Assembly (NCBI RefSeq): GCF_000346465.2
Contig: NC_034012.1
Span: 22,207,196 to 22,271,195 of the forward strand
Direction of reading: 5' to 3'
Origin: Prunus persica
Lineage: Eukaryota; Streptophyta; Magnoliopsida; Rosales; Rosaceae
DNA: 64,000 nt
Shown one piece after another: positions 35,063 through 47,218 of the stretch (position 1 is its first letter; the number at the start of each line of letters is the position of its first letter). Made by a program: the position numbers and the translations under genes. Under the pieces are notes generated by a model. The model saw nothing but the letters and a program-made list of their open reading frames with translations, was not told the origin of the DNA and did not search any database.

Positions 35063-38000
35063 ATGGAATGTGGGTTTGAACTTTGTTTGCCGGAGTCAGA
35101 GGTCTATGCTGCGCGGGTGAATAATTTGTGTGCGGCGAATTCAGTCCTGTGTAATTTTGGGGCGCATTTCAGTGAGTCGCTTATGAAAAGATTTAGAGAG
35201 AGCTGTTTTGGGCACCCGTTGGGCCTCCATAAAATTGCATTTAGTGGTCAAATTGTGCATGCTCTGGCACTCCGGCGAGTTGGAGGACTTGGTGTTAAGA
35301 ACATGCTGGGCCTTAGTTATGCAATAGGGTCCAATGTTGCTCAATTCAGTGTAAAGGATTTTTGTTTGATAAGTGGTCTGAAATGTGGAACAGAGCCTGA
35401 CATAAAATCCTGGGGGGGATGCTCATAATCGATTTATGAAAGCACATTTTAGCAACAGGGGTCACATTACTTGCACTGACTTAGAAAATGCATTGCTAAA
35501 GTCCGAAAGAGGAAGCGAGGACTCGTTCAAATTGGGACTGCTGTATTTTGTGGAGTTTGTGATAATGGGTAAACCCCAAAATGTGAAGATAAACGAGGAG
35601 TACTTACATTTGGTTCATAAAATGGACGAATTCAACAATTATCCGTGGGGATCTATATCTTTTGAGTTTTTGCAAGATTCTCTGTTGTTTGCTCCTGAGA
35701 AGAAAGAGAGTGATGAAGAGAATGATGGGAAGGGAAAAGGACAGAAAAAGGGAAAAAAGGCGGTGCGGAGTTTAGTGAGAAAAGGGAAGAAAAACGTGGA
35801 AGATGAGAAGCCTAAAAGAATTAACAGACCTGGATGGAGTATAAAGGGATTGAGCTATGCTCTCCAGGTATGATGTAGTTCAAAATTAGTGTTTGTAAAA
35901 TTTTAGTTCGTAATTAAGTACTGACTTTGATAATCTATTTGTTGTAGATTTGGGTGTATGAATTAATTGCTGAATTGGGAATTCCCCCCCTTAGATATTG
36001 TAAGCGGATCGAGGAACCTACATTAGTCCCTCGAATTTTCCGGTGGGAATCCACGGATAAAGTGCCTGAGTTTAGAAAGCTGAACGCTTATATATTTCAA
36101 AGCAAACAGGTGTGTAGTTAATAATTATTTCGTACTAAGTTCGTTTCATGAAGAAAGCTGTTTAGTATTGCGTATGACCTGTTAACTCTATGTGTTTGAT
36201 AGCCTGTTATACTGCGCCTCTTACGATCAAGTCAATTGGAGATGAGCCAACCGTATTGGAGTTAGGGATCAGATGTTCCTGAATGTGATGCACCCAGTGT
36301 AGGTCCGCGGGTATGTAAGGACCTTGATGAGTTAAACTCTGTTGTGCAGCAGTTGAGGAATGAGGTTGCAGTATTGCACCGTGAGAAGGGTCAGCTAGAG
36401 GAGAGAGTTTTATGCTTGGAAAAGTGTACCAGTCATGCAGACGCGAGGAGACTGGGGTTGCGCGGAGAGGAATAAGACTAAGGATGCTGGAGAGGAGAGG
36501 AATAAGACTGAGGATGCTGGAGAGGAGAGTCAGAAGACTGAGGATGAAGATGCTAGAGAGGAGAGTTAGAAGACTAAGGATGTTGGAGAGGAGAGTGATA
36601 AAACTGAGGATGGTGGAGTAGCCGAATTGAGAGAGCAGTGTGTACAAAATGCTAAAAAAGAGGTGCAATATACACCCTCGGATATAATTGGGATGATCCG
36701 GGTGTGGTGTGTGTCACCCTTGTTAAATTTCTTACGAATCCTCCTCGAAAGATTGACATGTCCACTGCTGAGGGTGAATGTGGCGAAGATGTTATAGTTG
36801 GGGTCCGGCAAAAGAGGGGTCGGGGAAAGAGTGAGATTCTTGGCCCTGCGATGAAGAGGCGAAGGGCAGTGGTGAGGGAAACTCCATGGACAGGTCGGGA
36901 GATTCCCAATATTTCGGAGGACACAATTGCTGACCCCCTCAGGCCTGTTCCTCGTGATTCCCTTTTAGAGGTTGCGAAATTCTGCTGGGAATAGGGACAA
37001 GAAGAAAAGTAAGTTCCCACTGCCCATCCTTAGTGAAATGTAAATGGTTTATTATGATTTGTTATTGAGTGAATGGTGAAACGGAATTGATAATAATAAT
37101 GATTCACAAATATAGTTCACATGTGCGGTTATGTGGAGAAGACGGTATGGAAGGTTCACATAAATTCTTTGTTCGATTGCTGACCAAGGATGGTTGGTTG
37201 GATGACTCGGTAAGCATTGATTGATTTGGGATTTTGTCGAACTGCCCATGCTATGTAGTGATTTATTGATTTAATAATGGAAACAACCTTTTTATGTAGA
37301 ACATAGACATGACCTTGCTTTTGCTATGGGAGCGCCACGAGAGCTCTGGCAACTGGGTAGGTTCTGACTGGACGATACTGGACACCACTTTTCAGGTCTG
37401 TATTATTTCTTAAGCATTGTTTATTTTCAAATTTGGTATCGGTTATGATGCATAACTCGTGTGCCACTATGCAGAAATGTGCTGCCTTGGATTACAAGCA
37501 AATGAAGGCGTATGTGGGAAAGGAGGACAGGCAGCATAGCAAGGGTCTACTGGGAATGGTCAAGGGCGAAGAGCCTAAGTTGGCTAAATCATGGTCGTCT
37601 GTGAATTGCGTTTGTTTGCCCTTCAACCTACAAAGGTAGAAGCGCTGGATCTTACTTGTTGTCGATTTAAAAGAGTGTGAGATAAGGGCATATGATTCAA
37701 ACGTAGATCTGTGCAGAACTCAAGCCATCGAACGGGCCGTGCAGCCGGTGGCGAAAATGCTGCCCCAGTTGTTAAAGGAATCTGGATATATTGGCGACGG
37801 TCTACTTCTGAAAAGTGAGTGGCCAGTTATTCGCGTCATGGATGCACCCCAACAAGTAGGCGGGTGAGTAATATTCCACCTAAAGGATTGTCTTATAAAA
37901 TGGATTTGTTGTACAATGAATCACAGCTTCTTCGATATGTTTCAGGGGCGACTGTGGGATGTACATCCTCAAATACTGCGAGTTTCTGACCTCGAATGTA

Positions 38001-38081
38001 GACCTGGCCTAGATTTCCCATGACACCAAGCCCTTCTATCAGTTGAAGCTCGCTGTACAGTTGTTGCAGGGATATTGGTAG
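35063..38081 (+). pseudogene. DUF1985-Ulp1 protease gene carried by the MULE, decayed
   Basis: The N-terminal part is a DUF1985 domain (FSESLMKRFRESCFGHPLGL, NVAQFSVKDFCLISGLKCG, LKLGLLYFVEF-like FKLGLLYFVEFVIMG, NYPWGSISFEFLQDSL). A middle region has an acidic decapeptide repeat and a basic stretch (RQKRGRGK, MKRRR). The C-terminal part is a Ulp1 fold: KRWILLVVDL, AYDSN, APQQ and GGDCGMYILKYCEF. Introns include 37864-37945 and one starting near 35870. Breaks: a run of seven G at 35412-35418 shifts frame (one G too many); TAG at 37637-37639; the catalytic His codon reads CGC (Arg) at 37643-37645; TAG at 38010-38012. Asp (37694) and Cys (37953) codons persist. As read, it is catalytically dead. 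In other plants this family travels with MULEs. Confidence 0.85.
36476..36615 (+). repeat. Acidic decapeptide minisatellite within the Ulp1 pseudogene
   Basis: About five units of 30-36 bp (GAGGATGCTGGAGAGGAGAG) encode TEDAGEESxK-type repeats. One unit has TAG where CAG or similar is expected, near 36567. Confidence 0.75.
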
Positions 38082-39525
38082 CTGTGATTCATTAGGAGAT
38101 ACTATAACTTGCAAAGTTTTTAACTGGGTGGGTGTAGTGTAGTATATGAACTTGCAATGTTAATTTAACCGGGTGGGAAATTTGTTGGTAACAGACCTTA
38201 TATTCACGAGTTACAAAACAAACCTTTCTATAATAATATAAGGGAAGCTTGAAGAGCTTTCTTCGCATGCTTGAGCGCATCTTTCCCCTTTCTATTTTAG
38301 TAAGGTTTTGAAAAGGTAGTTTTCTTGTTTATTAAGGAACAAAGTCTTCTTTATGATCCAACTCCCCCTTTTCACTTAAAATTAAAGAATTAGTTTTTGT
38401 ATTTTGTTCAAATACAAGCTGTATGAAACCCTCAACACATATTGTTGACAGTAAGCTGAACCCGAACCCTAAATGGTGCATGATTCTTTTCAAATGTCGA
38501 ATAAATAGTAATGTATCTTGTTTAGGGCAAACATGATTGTGAAGTTAAGATGCAGGCATATGAAATGTTGAAGTTTGTCATTGACTAACTGTGCTTAGGC
38601 GTAATTATATTTCTACATTTCCAAACACGTCTTATATGTAGCTGTCCGGATTACAAAATTACAAAACATATACTTAAACGCAAAACATTTCTTATTTTTT
38701 CATCAATTTAACAGCCAAATTCAGAAATGATAGAACTAACAGCAGTAGGAGGATTTTATGAATGCCCTTCAGTATACGGATTAGTTCAGTATATGCATTA
38801 AGTTCCTTCACATCCACCTGGTTTTGAATGTCAGATTCATTTGGGGTGTTGGCTACTGTCACCCATTCATAGCCACTACACCTTGTAGCTCCCTATAAAT
38901 AAATAAAAACAAAAAAAAACAAAACTACATTTTTCAGTACGGGATTACAATGTCAGACCATATTCTTTTATCCAGAGCAGTTTTAGTTTGGGATTATTGT
39001 TTATTTTATACAGCTTATTCGATTTTACATACGAGGTTTGGGAAGATTATACTTACATATGTTGTGAAGCACTTCCAATACGGTCTGCCCAGATTCCTTT
39101 CGGATTTGGAAATTAGCTTCACCATCTCAGCATTGCAGTGCCAACACCTCTTTGCTTCAGTGTTTGATGAAGAAATCGACATTGCTTTGCCTAGAGTTGA
39201 AAATGAAGAAAACAGAAGAATTATACCCTTCCAAATATTTGGTCAAAACCCCCAAATTATTTTCCTCCGATTCTGAAAAGGAATTGGATTTTATTATTTG
39301 GTCGAAACATATATGGAGTTTGAAGTTTGAATTCGCCTTTTTTGGTCCCGACAATCCGTGAGCGGGAAATTCCAAAGTTGAATATTTTTATATATTTTTT
39401 ACCGTAATACATGAGCGGGAAAATAAAAAGCATTGATGTGGGGAATTTTTAATAATTTTTCTACCCTAAACCGTAGCCTTAAAGGCGTTTATCAAATGAA
39501 AATATAAGTAAGACAAAAATTTAAA
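38082..39525. other. MULE interior without recognised genes
   Basis: An ORF of 108 codons at 38950-39276 has no recognised domain and is followed by AT-rich sequence. Nothing else was supported. Confidence 0.4.
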
Positions 39526-39529
39526 GGAA

Positions 39530-40990
39530 AAGGGGCGTGTGGGGGCATGGGAATGCGCCGCGTGTCACTGAGGTTTGCAGCTTCCCACTCCAGCTCCGCC
39601 ACTTGGCATTCCGTGTGTATTTTATTCCTTTTTTTTTCTTCAGAAAATCGTAAAAAATACAGGAAATTCAGAAAAAATGCGGGGAAATTCCTAAGTATGT
39701 ATCAGGATGAATACTTCGTATTGAAAGTAGAATAACGGATTTTGGTGTGAGGGAAAAATAAAATTAGGGAACAAACCCTAGTGTTGGATGATGCAAATCA
39801 AAACACTAGTACACTTTTCAAACCCTAGACTCTTATTTGTTCGATCACATTAATTCCGTATAGATATTTATATGACGCGGCCTTTTCCAGATATTTCATG
39901 GAAGGAAATGTCGTCACGAGTCCGGAGGATTTTTTATGGAATTTTTCCCCCTTAAATTCGATTTTTAAAAGAATATTTAATTGGAAATGAATAAAAAATT
40001 TGAAAAGGGGCGTGTGGCGGCATGGGAATGCGCCGCGTGTCGCTGAGGTCTGCAGCTTCCCACTCCAGCTCCGCCACTTGGCATTCCATGTGTATTTTAT
40101 TCCTTTTTTTTTTTCCTTCAGAAAATCATAAAAAATACAGAAAATTCAGAAAAAAATGGGGGGAAATTCCTAAGTATGTATCGGGATGACGCGGCCTTTT
40201 TCCGGATATTTTATGGAAGGAAATGTCGTCATGAGTCCGGAGGATTTTTTCTGGAATTTTTCCCCCTTAAATTCGATTTTTAAATGAATATTTAATTGGA
40301 AATGAATAAAACATTTGTAAAGGGGCGTGTAGCGGCATGGGAATGCGCCTCGTGTCGCTGAGGTTTGCAGCTCCCCACTCCAGCTCCGCCACTTGGCATT
40401 CTGTGTGTATTTTATTTCATTTTTTTTTTTCAGAAAATCTTAAAAAATACAGGAAATTTCAGAAAAAAATGGGGGAAAATTCCTCAGTATGTATCAGGAT
40501 GAATACTTCGTATTGAAAGTAGAATAATGGATTTTGGTGTGAGGGAAAAAAAAAATTAGGGAACAAACCCTAGTGTTGGATGATGCAAATCAAAACACTA
40601 GTACACTTTTCAAACCCTAGACTCTTATTTGTTTGATCACATTAATTCCGTATGGATATTTATATGACGCGGCCTTTTTCCGGATATTTCATGGAAGGAA
40701 ATGTCGTCACGAGTCCGGAGGTTTTTTTCTGGAATTTTTCCCCCCTTAAATTCGATTTTTAAATGAATATTTAATTGGAAATGAATAAAAATTTTGAAAA
40801 GGGGCATGTGGCGGCATGGGAATGTGCTGCCTGTAGCTTAGGTCTGTAGCTCCCCACTCCAGCTCCGCCACTTGGCATTCCGTGTGTATTTTATTCCCTT
40901 TTTTTTTTCTTCAGAAAATCTTAAAAAATACAAAAAAATTCAGAAAAAATGGGGGGAAATTCCTAAGTATGTATCGGGATGAATACTCCG
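39530..40990. repeat. Higher-order tandem repeat, alternating 479- and 312-bp units
   Basis: Four copies of a GC-rich unit start near 39530, 40009, 40321 and 40800 (AGGGGCGTGTGGCGGCATGG), spaced 479, 312 and 479 bp. Units 1 and 3 hold an extra block of about 167 bp (AATACTTCGTATTGAAAGTA to ATTCCGTAT), which unit 2 lacks. So a 791-bp pair was duplicated. Each unit has GCAGCT(C/T)CCCACTCCAGC, CCACTTGGCATTC and a T-rich tract. Confidence 0.9.
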
Positions 40991-42028
40991 TCTATAGTTT
41001 TGACTTATACTTCTTAAGGAGTTTTTGGTTAAATATGCTATTTAAATCATTTTGTTAGTCAAAAGGGATTTCCGGATTATTGGATTGAAATTTTGTATTT
41101 TTGTTGTTGTTGCAACAATTGTAAACATTGCATGACAAATTCCGAATGTGAAGGGGAAAAACCCAACACTTATTTCCCCCCTTAAATTCGATATTTAAAT
41201 CATTATGTTAGTGAAAATAGAATTTCGGATTTCTTTTTTAAACTATTTTTTATCTTTCAAATATAGTTTCAAGTGCAGGACAAATCAGGAAATGTGGGGA
41301 AATTGAAAACGTAATTAAAGGATCACCAGAGTATCTTAGAAGATCAAGGATGGCTCAGACCTGATCTGACTGAAAGGATAATCCCTCATGCGTTGACAAC
41401 ACGCCACCTCCCTGGCATTTGGGTGTCTGTCATCTTCAACGAATGACTGCTTCGGGAATCGGAACCAGCAATTCCCCGTTTCATAACACATAGTCAAACC
41501 ATAGGACCTAAAACCATCTAAAACATATGCACGCAAGCTACAAAGGTCTATGGAACACAAATGTCTACAAACCTGTACTTAAATTGGATCTTAAAAGTGC
41601 ACTGATCACAAAAACAGACCTTCAAACCATAAACATGACTTAAAACCACAAACGTCTACAACATTACCATAAATAGACCTTGAATTAAAAACATTAAATA
41701 GAAGGTAAACTTCCCCTGTAAATAAAAACAAACAAAACCCAAAACACACCTTAATACACATATCATACCATGGATATTTAATTGATTAAATCTAACAGGT
41801 CTCCCTACGGAGTTTGCGCTGGAAGCAGTACAGCTCCCTCTTCCATTTGCAGGGTTCACAGTAGTTCTAGGCAGCTACCGTGTCAGAGTAGTCGCCCGCC
41901 AAGTCCCATGAGAAATACCACTCTCGATTACCCTAACAGTTAATGCAGTTAAGAAAAAAATTTCTGTCAGCAGTAAACTTTGCAAGAGTTGGAGGAGTCA
42001 CCACGCCCGAAATTGTATACCTCATCAG

Positions 42029-42496
42029 TTAATTCATAATTGATGCCCTGCATGCTTGCATGTCAATTTTCTTCGTTTTGCTTAGATGGCACAAAAATTC
42101 CATCGCATCCTCTTCGCCCTCCGTACGGTTCACCAGCCCTAGCAAGCCAACAATGTAGGCAGATTCCATATGCCCTGCCTTAGCCCCCACCCAGAAGTTG
42201 TTGACAGCCTCATCATCTTTGAATATGAAGAATTGAGTTACAGCTTCTCTATAAATGATTTCTAGATTGTTGTGTTCCTTGCACTTGTGCAAGAACTCAA
42301 CAAGTTTCTCTTGATAAAACTCGTACCATTCAGGATGCCACCGGTACTTCTCTACAGACACGGTTCACCAAACCTGAGGATCATTCAGCATTTCTTCAAA
42401 TAACTTGCATGTCCCCACCATGCTGTACAGATCTTCAGAGGAGTGCTTTGCAACCAAAAGCAGCACCTTAAACCATGCCAAGTCTGGGATGTCCAT
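42029..42496 (-). pseudogene. F-box protein fragment (At2g35280-like) inside the MULE
   Basis: Minus strand from MDIPDLAWFKVLLLVAKH at 42496 through SSEDLYSMVGTCKLFEEML and NDPQVW, then TGA, then VSVEKYRWHPEWYEFYQE, LHKCKEHNNLEIIYREAV and AGHMESAYIVGLLGL. This matches the layout of plant F-box proteins of the At2g35280 type (F-box followed by Sel1-like helical units). F-box proteins select substrates for SCF ubiquitin ligases. The single TGA at 42362-42364 splits it. A minus-strand stretch at 41336-41560 may be a displaced C-terminus (Cys/His-rich), but I could not join it. It may be captured host sequence; base composition is similar to the surroundings. Confidence 0.6.
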
Positions 42497-42834
42497 TTGG
42501 GTTGTTGGAGAAGAGGGAGTGCAAAAGGTATGTGGAGGAATAATGAACGGTGTGTCTGAACAAATCAAGAAGAAAGGTATATATTGGAACGAACCGTCGT
42601 CACCTAAACTATTGATGAAGACAACATTGGGTTTAGATCATGTATTATTGGCTTCGTTTCCCAACCAGTGTGACTGATAGGACAATTCACACACCTCGAT
42701 GATCCAGGTTTTGGCCGCAAAATGGTCTTCTCGCGGCTCCATGCTTAGGTACACCTCGTGGGTGTTCGCATTTATGATACTAATAATCAATGTCAGCAGT
42801 CAAAAAATTAAATATACTTTTTATGATAATGATT

Positions 42835-43400
42835 ATGCAAATATCACATCACTACTTATGGAGGTAAAATTCGTTGCATTTTGACATGACCATGTGAATA
42901 ATTTAACAGCCAAGTATGAAACTAAATATCATATCAACGCACCATTAACAGTACAGAAAATGAAAACAGTGTTTATGACATCACCAGTTATGAAGGTAAT
43001 ATGAATTTAACATGAGCAAGTAAACAATTTCATCTTCTGAAATATGATACTAAATATGAATGCACCATTAACAGTAAAGAAAATGAAAACAATGTTTTAT
43101 GACATCACCAGTTATGAAGGTAATCTGAATTTAACATAAGCAAGTAAACAATTTCATCTTCTGAAATATGATAAATATGAACTCATATCACCAATAAGGA
43201 AACAAAAAAAATGTGCTTGTGGTACTTATAATGCAAATATCACATCACAAGTTGTGAAGGTAACTTACATTTGAACATGACCAAGTCAATAGTTTCATCT
43301 TCGCAAATATATGATACTAAATACGAACGGTAAAGAAAATTAAAATATCGTATATGATACAAATAATGCAAATATGACATCACCAGTTCTCAAGGTAACT
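42835..43400. repeat. Tandem repeat, period about 123 bp
   Basis: TATGACATCACCAGTTATGA and GAAATATGATA recur four or five times (for example near 42975 and 43098). Units near the ends are diverged. Confidence 0.75.
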
Positions 43401-43404
43401 AAAG

Positions 43405-43541
43405 TTGCAGCTCCCCACTCGAAGTCAACATTGGCATTTTGGTGGGTAAAATGAAAATGGGGACTGCTCTATAAATACCAATGTAGGAGTATTTTACCTC
43501 CCATTGCACCTCTACTTGCTCCAAACAAGCCTAAACTCAGA
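43405..43541 (+). promoter_or_regulatory. Promoter of the 151-residue MULE accessory ORF
   Basis: TCTATAAATACC (43468-43479) is a good plant TATA box about 70 nt before the ATG. Upstream, GCAGCTCCCCACTCGAAG and TTGGCATTT match words in the 39530-40990 repeat units, so the repeat and promoter share a module. Confidence 0.6.
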
Positions 43542-43997
43542 ATGGGTTCCCCTACAAAAATCCCCCACATACTGATAACAACCCCAACAAAAAATGCAGA
43601 ACCTTTGTCACAGAGGAATAATAAAGCTGAAGATGTTGTTGATGGAGCTGCGAAATCCATAAACTTTTCATCGGAGGACCACGATGATGTAGCTCGGATC
43701 GGCAAGATGCGGTATGATGCCTTGATCATGGAAATCAAACGCCTGATGATATGTCTAAGATGGTATGAAGAAACATTGGGGAAGGAGAAAAAGAAAGCGA
43801 AATTCCACCTTCGATCAGTCCAAATAATGAAAGTGAGGGTTAGGCTTGCGAAAGGAAAAGGTGTTCGAAGGTTCAGTACTTCGAATGAGTCTGTGCAGAT
43901 GAGGGAAGCAGAAGCACGCAAAGGGTTTGAGCTGTTCCGCGAGTTTGCAAGATGTGTTGTCCCAAGCTACAACTGGGACGGGATCGTCATGGAGTAA
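43542..43997 (+). CDS. Unknown basic coiled-coil accessory ORF of the MULE, 151 residues
   Basis: An uninterrupted ATG-to-TAA frame behind a TATA box. The N-terminus is Ser/Thr/Pro-rich; the middle is a basic helical region (RLMICLRWYEETLGKEKKK, MKVRVRLAKGKGVRRF); the end is GFELFREFARCVVPSYNWDG. A broken relative lies at 45892-46452 with the same layout and the same end pattern (GFEKFRRFAADVHKDIDWDA). I do not recognise the family. It is intact while the large genes of the same element are broken, which could mean youth, constraint or chance. It may be a DNA-binding or packaging accessory of the transposon, but that is a guess. Confidence 0.55.
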   Translation: MGSPTKIPHILITTPTKNAEPLSQRNNKAEDVVDGAAKSINFSSEDHDDVARIGKMRYDALIMEIKRLMICLRWYEETLGKEKKKAKFHLRSVQIMKVRVRLAKGKGVRRFSTSNESVQMREAEARKGFELFREFARCVVPSYNWDGIVME

Positions 43998-45685
43998 ATC
44001 GTCGCTGGAGAAAGTTCATTTTGGGGGTTTTCCGTATTTTGCTCGGAATAAATGTGTGGTTCATTTTGAGTACGTTTTTTGGCATTTTGTGTGGGCTCCT
44101 GAAGGTGTAAACAATGTGGTTTGAAGTGTTCATATTTCTTAGGTAATGTATAATGTGGTTTGAAGTGTTCATATTTCTTAGGTAATGTATCCAACTGTAA
44201 GATGTGAAGGACAACTATAAACAAATGGGAAAACTGTTTTGGGTTTTTTAAGCGTACTTTTGTCTACATAAATTGTTGTGCTTTTATGAAGTTTGTTTAT
44301 ATTATTTTTTGATCACATATTTCTTTGTGTTATTTTATAATGCCTAAAAGGCATGGAATAGAAACAACAGAGGTGGATTTGTTGATAATCCAGGTATTTA
44401 TGTCGCATAGTAATCAAGTGATGGAGGTTTGGCTTTATCTCTTTTGAGAAGGGATGGCAATGGGTTGAATCTGGGATGGGTATGCCATTTCCATGGCCCG
44501 CCCCATTAGGGAATAAAAAACCAATTATATAACTACTATGTTGAAAAGAAAAAAGAGTAGTAAGACAACATAATGAATACATAGAATACATACTTAGAAG
44601 ACAATATAACAATGTTTATATATATGTTGAAAGTTAACTAAATAAATAAGTACTGTGGCTTAAGATTTGTATACAATATAATCTACTAATATAAAATATA
44701 AAACTTAGTCGATACTCTGTATGTTCATAGCATATTTATATATGAGGTAAATGCTCTTGTGTGTTTCCATTTTGGGTCATTTGAATAAAATAATGCAGCT
44801 ATGCAGAAAAATATATTAGTAAATACAGTGCTGAATAAATTTATTTGGAAGTCTGCTTTTGTTTCCCCCTTTTTTAAGTAACTGGGTGAGTTTTGAGGTT
44901 TGAGCATTTATTTGATCACTTATATGGTAGCTAATTATGTTCGTAACTTGGCATTTTAGAGGTTTGCTTATTGGTTTCAAATATATAATTTTAGCAATGA
45001 AATAACAAGAACCATATTGTGTCTATCAATTGAAAGGAGAAAATATAGAAATATTTTTCCGAACAATTATATATGAAGCAAATAAAACTGATACTTGTGT
45101 TCTTATAAATTAGATAATGAACATTAAGGAAGTACGCTTCTAATTTTTGCAAAATATAATGTTACGGTTCAAAGGAAAGCAAGTTATCACCATATTCCAA
45201 AGATAGAGTGTTCACTCTGTATTGTCACATCAGATGAAATTAAGTAGGAAATTGAGTTTTCATAATCACTTTGGATGATTTGTAGCTTCCCCCAGTTTTG
45301 TAACAGCACAAGGAGCTAGAAGCAATTTTCCAATTTTTCTCCTATTTATTACCATTTTAAAAATCATTTTGATTTAAAAAAATTTAAAACATAAAGAAAT
45401 AACACACATGGCGACAGCTGACCGCATCCCCCTTTAGTAGGTGCACACGTGTACGCCAGTGGCCATTGCCACATCCTTCCTTTCCGTGTGAATTTAAATG
45501 AATATTGCTATTTTCTTACAAAATTCATAACTAAATATACAAAAATTGGGGAAAAAATTTCGCAAATTGCTACGAACTCATTCAAACTTGATAAATCAAA
45601 ATTCAAGTGTGTGCTAACATTTTTACTAATCATGTGAGGCTCCTGTGATTAACTAAATCAAATACTTGGATTACTTTAAAATATA

Positions 45686-45720
<35 letters not shown>

Positions 45721-45760
45721 GCAATGGGACAAAAGGAGAAAAAACAAAATGGAAAACTTC
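43998..45760. other. MULE interior, AT-rich, no gene recognised
   Basis: A 38-bp tandem duplication lies at 44119-44190 (GTGGTTTGAAGTGTTCATAT twice). A (TA)n tract is at 45680-45714. Sequence at 45405-45560 (CCGTGTGAATTT and what follows) resembles a diverged copy of the 39530-40990 unit. Confidence 0.45.
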
Positions 45761-45891
45761 CTTACATAATATATAAACGTTGTTTTCTACCTATGGGCTA
45801 CTCATGCCTTTCATCTCTCTTTTCTTCTTTCCAGTCGTCTTTTTTACATACAAACCTTCAGCCGAATCCCCCAATCTGATGATTTTTTCAA

Positions 45892-46452
45892 CATGCCCTC
45901 TAGTTCAAGCGCCAAAGCGAATCAGGGGGACTCCGATGGCTCATGGGAATATGCCCCTGATTATCCAAGGTCCCCACCACCACCGCTGCCTCTTCCAACT
46001 CCTCCGCAAGCGAGGGGGACTCCAATGATCCCACTATGGAAATAAATGATATGAAGAACAAACTGGAACACAACTCTTCCTTAGTCCATTATTGGAGTCA
46101 AAAGTGTGTCGGAGCTGAGCAGAAGTTGGTTTATTTGACTCGGCAAGTTAACAAAGCCCGTTGTAGAAAAGAGAAGTAGAGAATTCGTGCCCAAAGAAGA
46201 AAGCACACAGCAGAGGAGGATGCTACGTACGAATCTTTGAGTATCCACAAAGGAGGCGACAACCAAGGCCAGACAAGGTCTGTGGCTTTCAACCAAGGTT
46301 TTGAGAAATTTCGACGGTTCGCTGCAGATGTCCACAAAGATATTGACTGGGACGCCATAACCCTGTCTGCTGCACAGGAAATTATCTCCAGCGGTGCACA
46401 CCCAACAGAGCAAGGCCACCAACCAGCAAAAGGCAACGATAATGACTGGTGA
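45892..46452 (+). pseudogene. Broken paralogue of the 43542 accessory ORF
   Basis: A TATA-like ATATATAAACG lies near 45769. ATG at 45892 opens MPSSSSAKANQGDSDGSWEY; a frame change in the CCACCACCACC stretch near 45975 leads to GDSNDPTMEINDMKNKLEHN, a basic coiled region, TAG near 46177, then SVAFNQGFEKFRRFAADV and DIDWDAITLS, ending at the TGA at 46450. The layout (Ser/Pro-rich start, basic helix, GFExFRxFA...WDxI end) matches 43542-43997. Confidence 0.5.
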
Positions 46453-47218
46453 TAGCCGTATCAATCCGTAGGCAATCCCTTAGCAGTTGTTTGTTTTTGT
46501 TAATGCCCGATCTGGGTTAGTGTTTAAATGTGAATGCCCAATCTGGGTTAGTGTTTTAATGTTACGATCATGCTTACGTGCAGCTTATTATTTCGTTTTA
46601 CAGTACTATCGAACCTAGAGTTCAATCATAGTTCGATCACTAACTTCCGGATTAGAAGCGTTCCTTTTGTAATAGTGCTCACAATTTTTTGTTTAATTCA
46701 GTGTCGGTAGGGAGACAATTTGTTTCAAGATTCTCTGACATAGATATTCGTCGGTTGAGACTTTACGGAGACATAGTGATTGTTTCAAGATTCTCTTACT
46801 GACACATAGTCATGGTTTCCAGATTCCCTTTGATGTTTCATATTCATTGCAACCATTGCAAATTTGTGTAGAAAACACCTTGCATGATTCCCCCAAACTC
46901 GTTCTCCTTCAAACAAGGGCTTCAGGTTCTGAAAATCCCAAACCCCAGAGGACATCCCGGAGATCCACCTTCAACAAAAGATGGATCCGAAACTTTGAAT
47001 TACGAATTGAAAGCATGGTGCCATTCACGACCAAAAAATATGTAAATAGGTATCAATAAATGTTAAAACTCCGGGACCATAAATGAAATCAAACTCTTCC
47101 AGATAGTTATGTGTTTAATAAACCATAGTTCAGTATCAATGGACATGAGGCATTTACCTAAGATTCACTAACGCTTCCAGATACTTTCAAAAACATGTAA
47201 ATAAGTATCAATAAGTGC
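46453..47218. other. MULE interior spacer
   Basis: Two short direct repeats: GCCCGATCTGGGTTAGTGTT / GCCCAATCTGGGTTAGTGTT (46505 and 46538) and GTTTCAAGATTCTC (46726 and 46780). No gene was supported. Confidence 0.45.

Noticed and set aside
36412..36668. Ser/Leu-rich minus-strand ORF over the acidic minisatellite
   Set aside because: Repeat shadow; the plus strand carries the DUF1985-Ulp1 frame.
43469..43921. 150-codon ORF on the minus strand
   Set aside because: It overlaps the TATA-driven 151-residue ORF in antisense and has no recognisable features.
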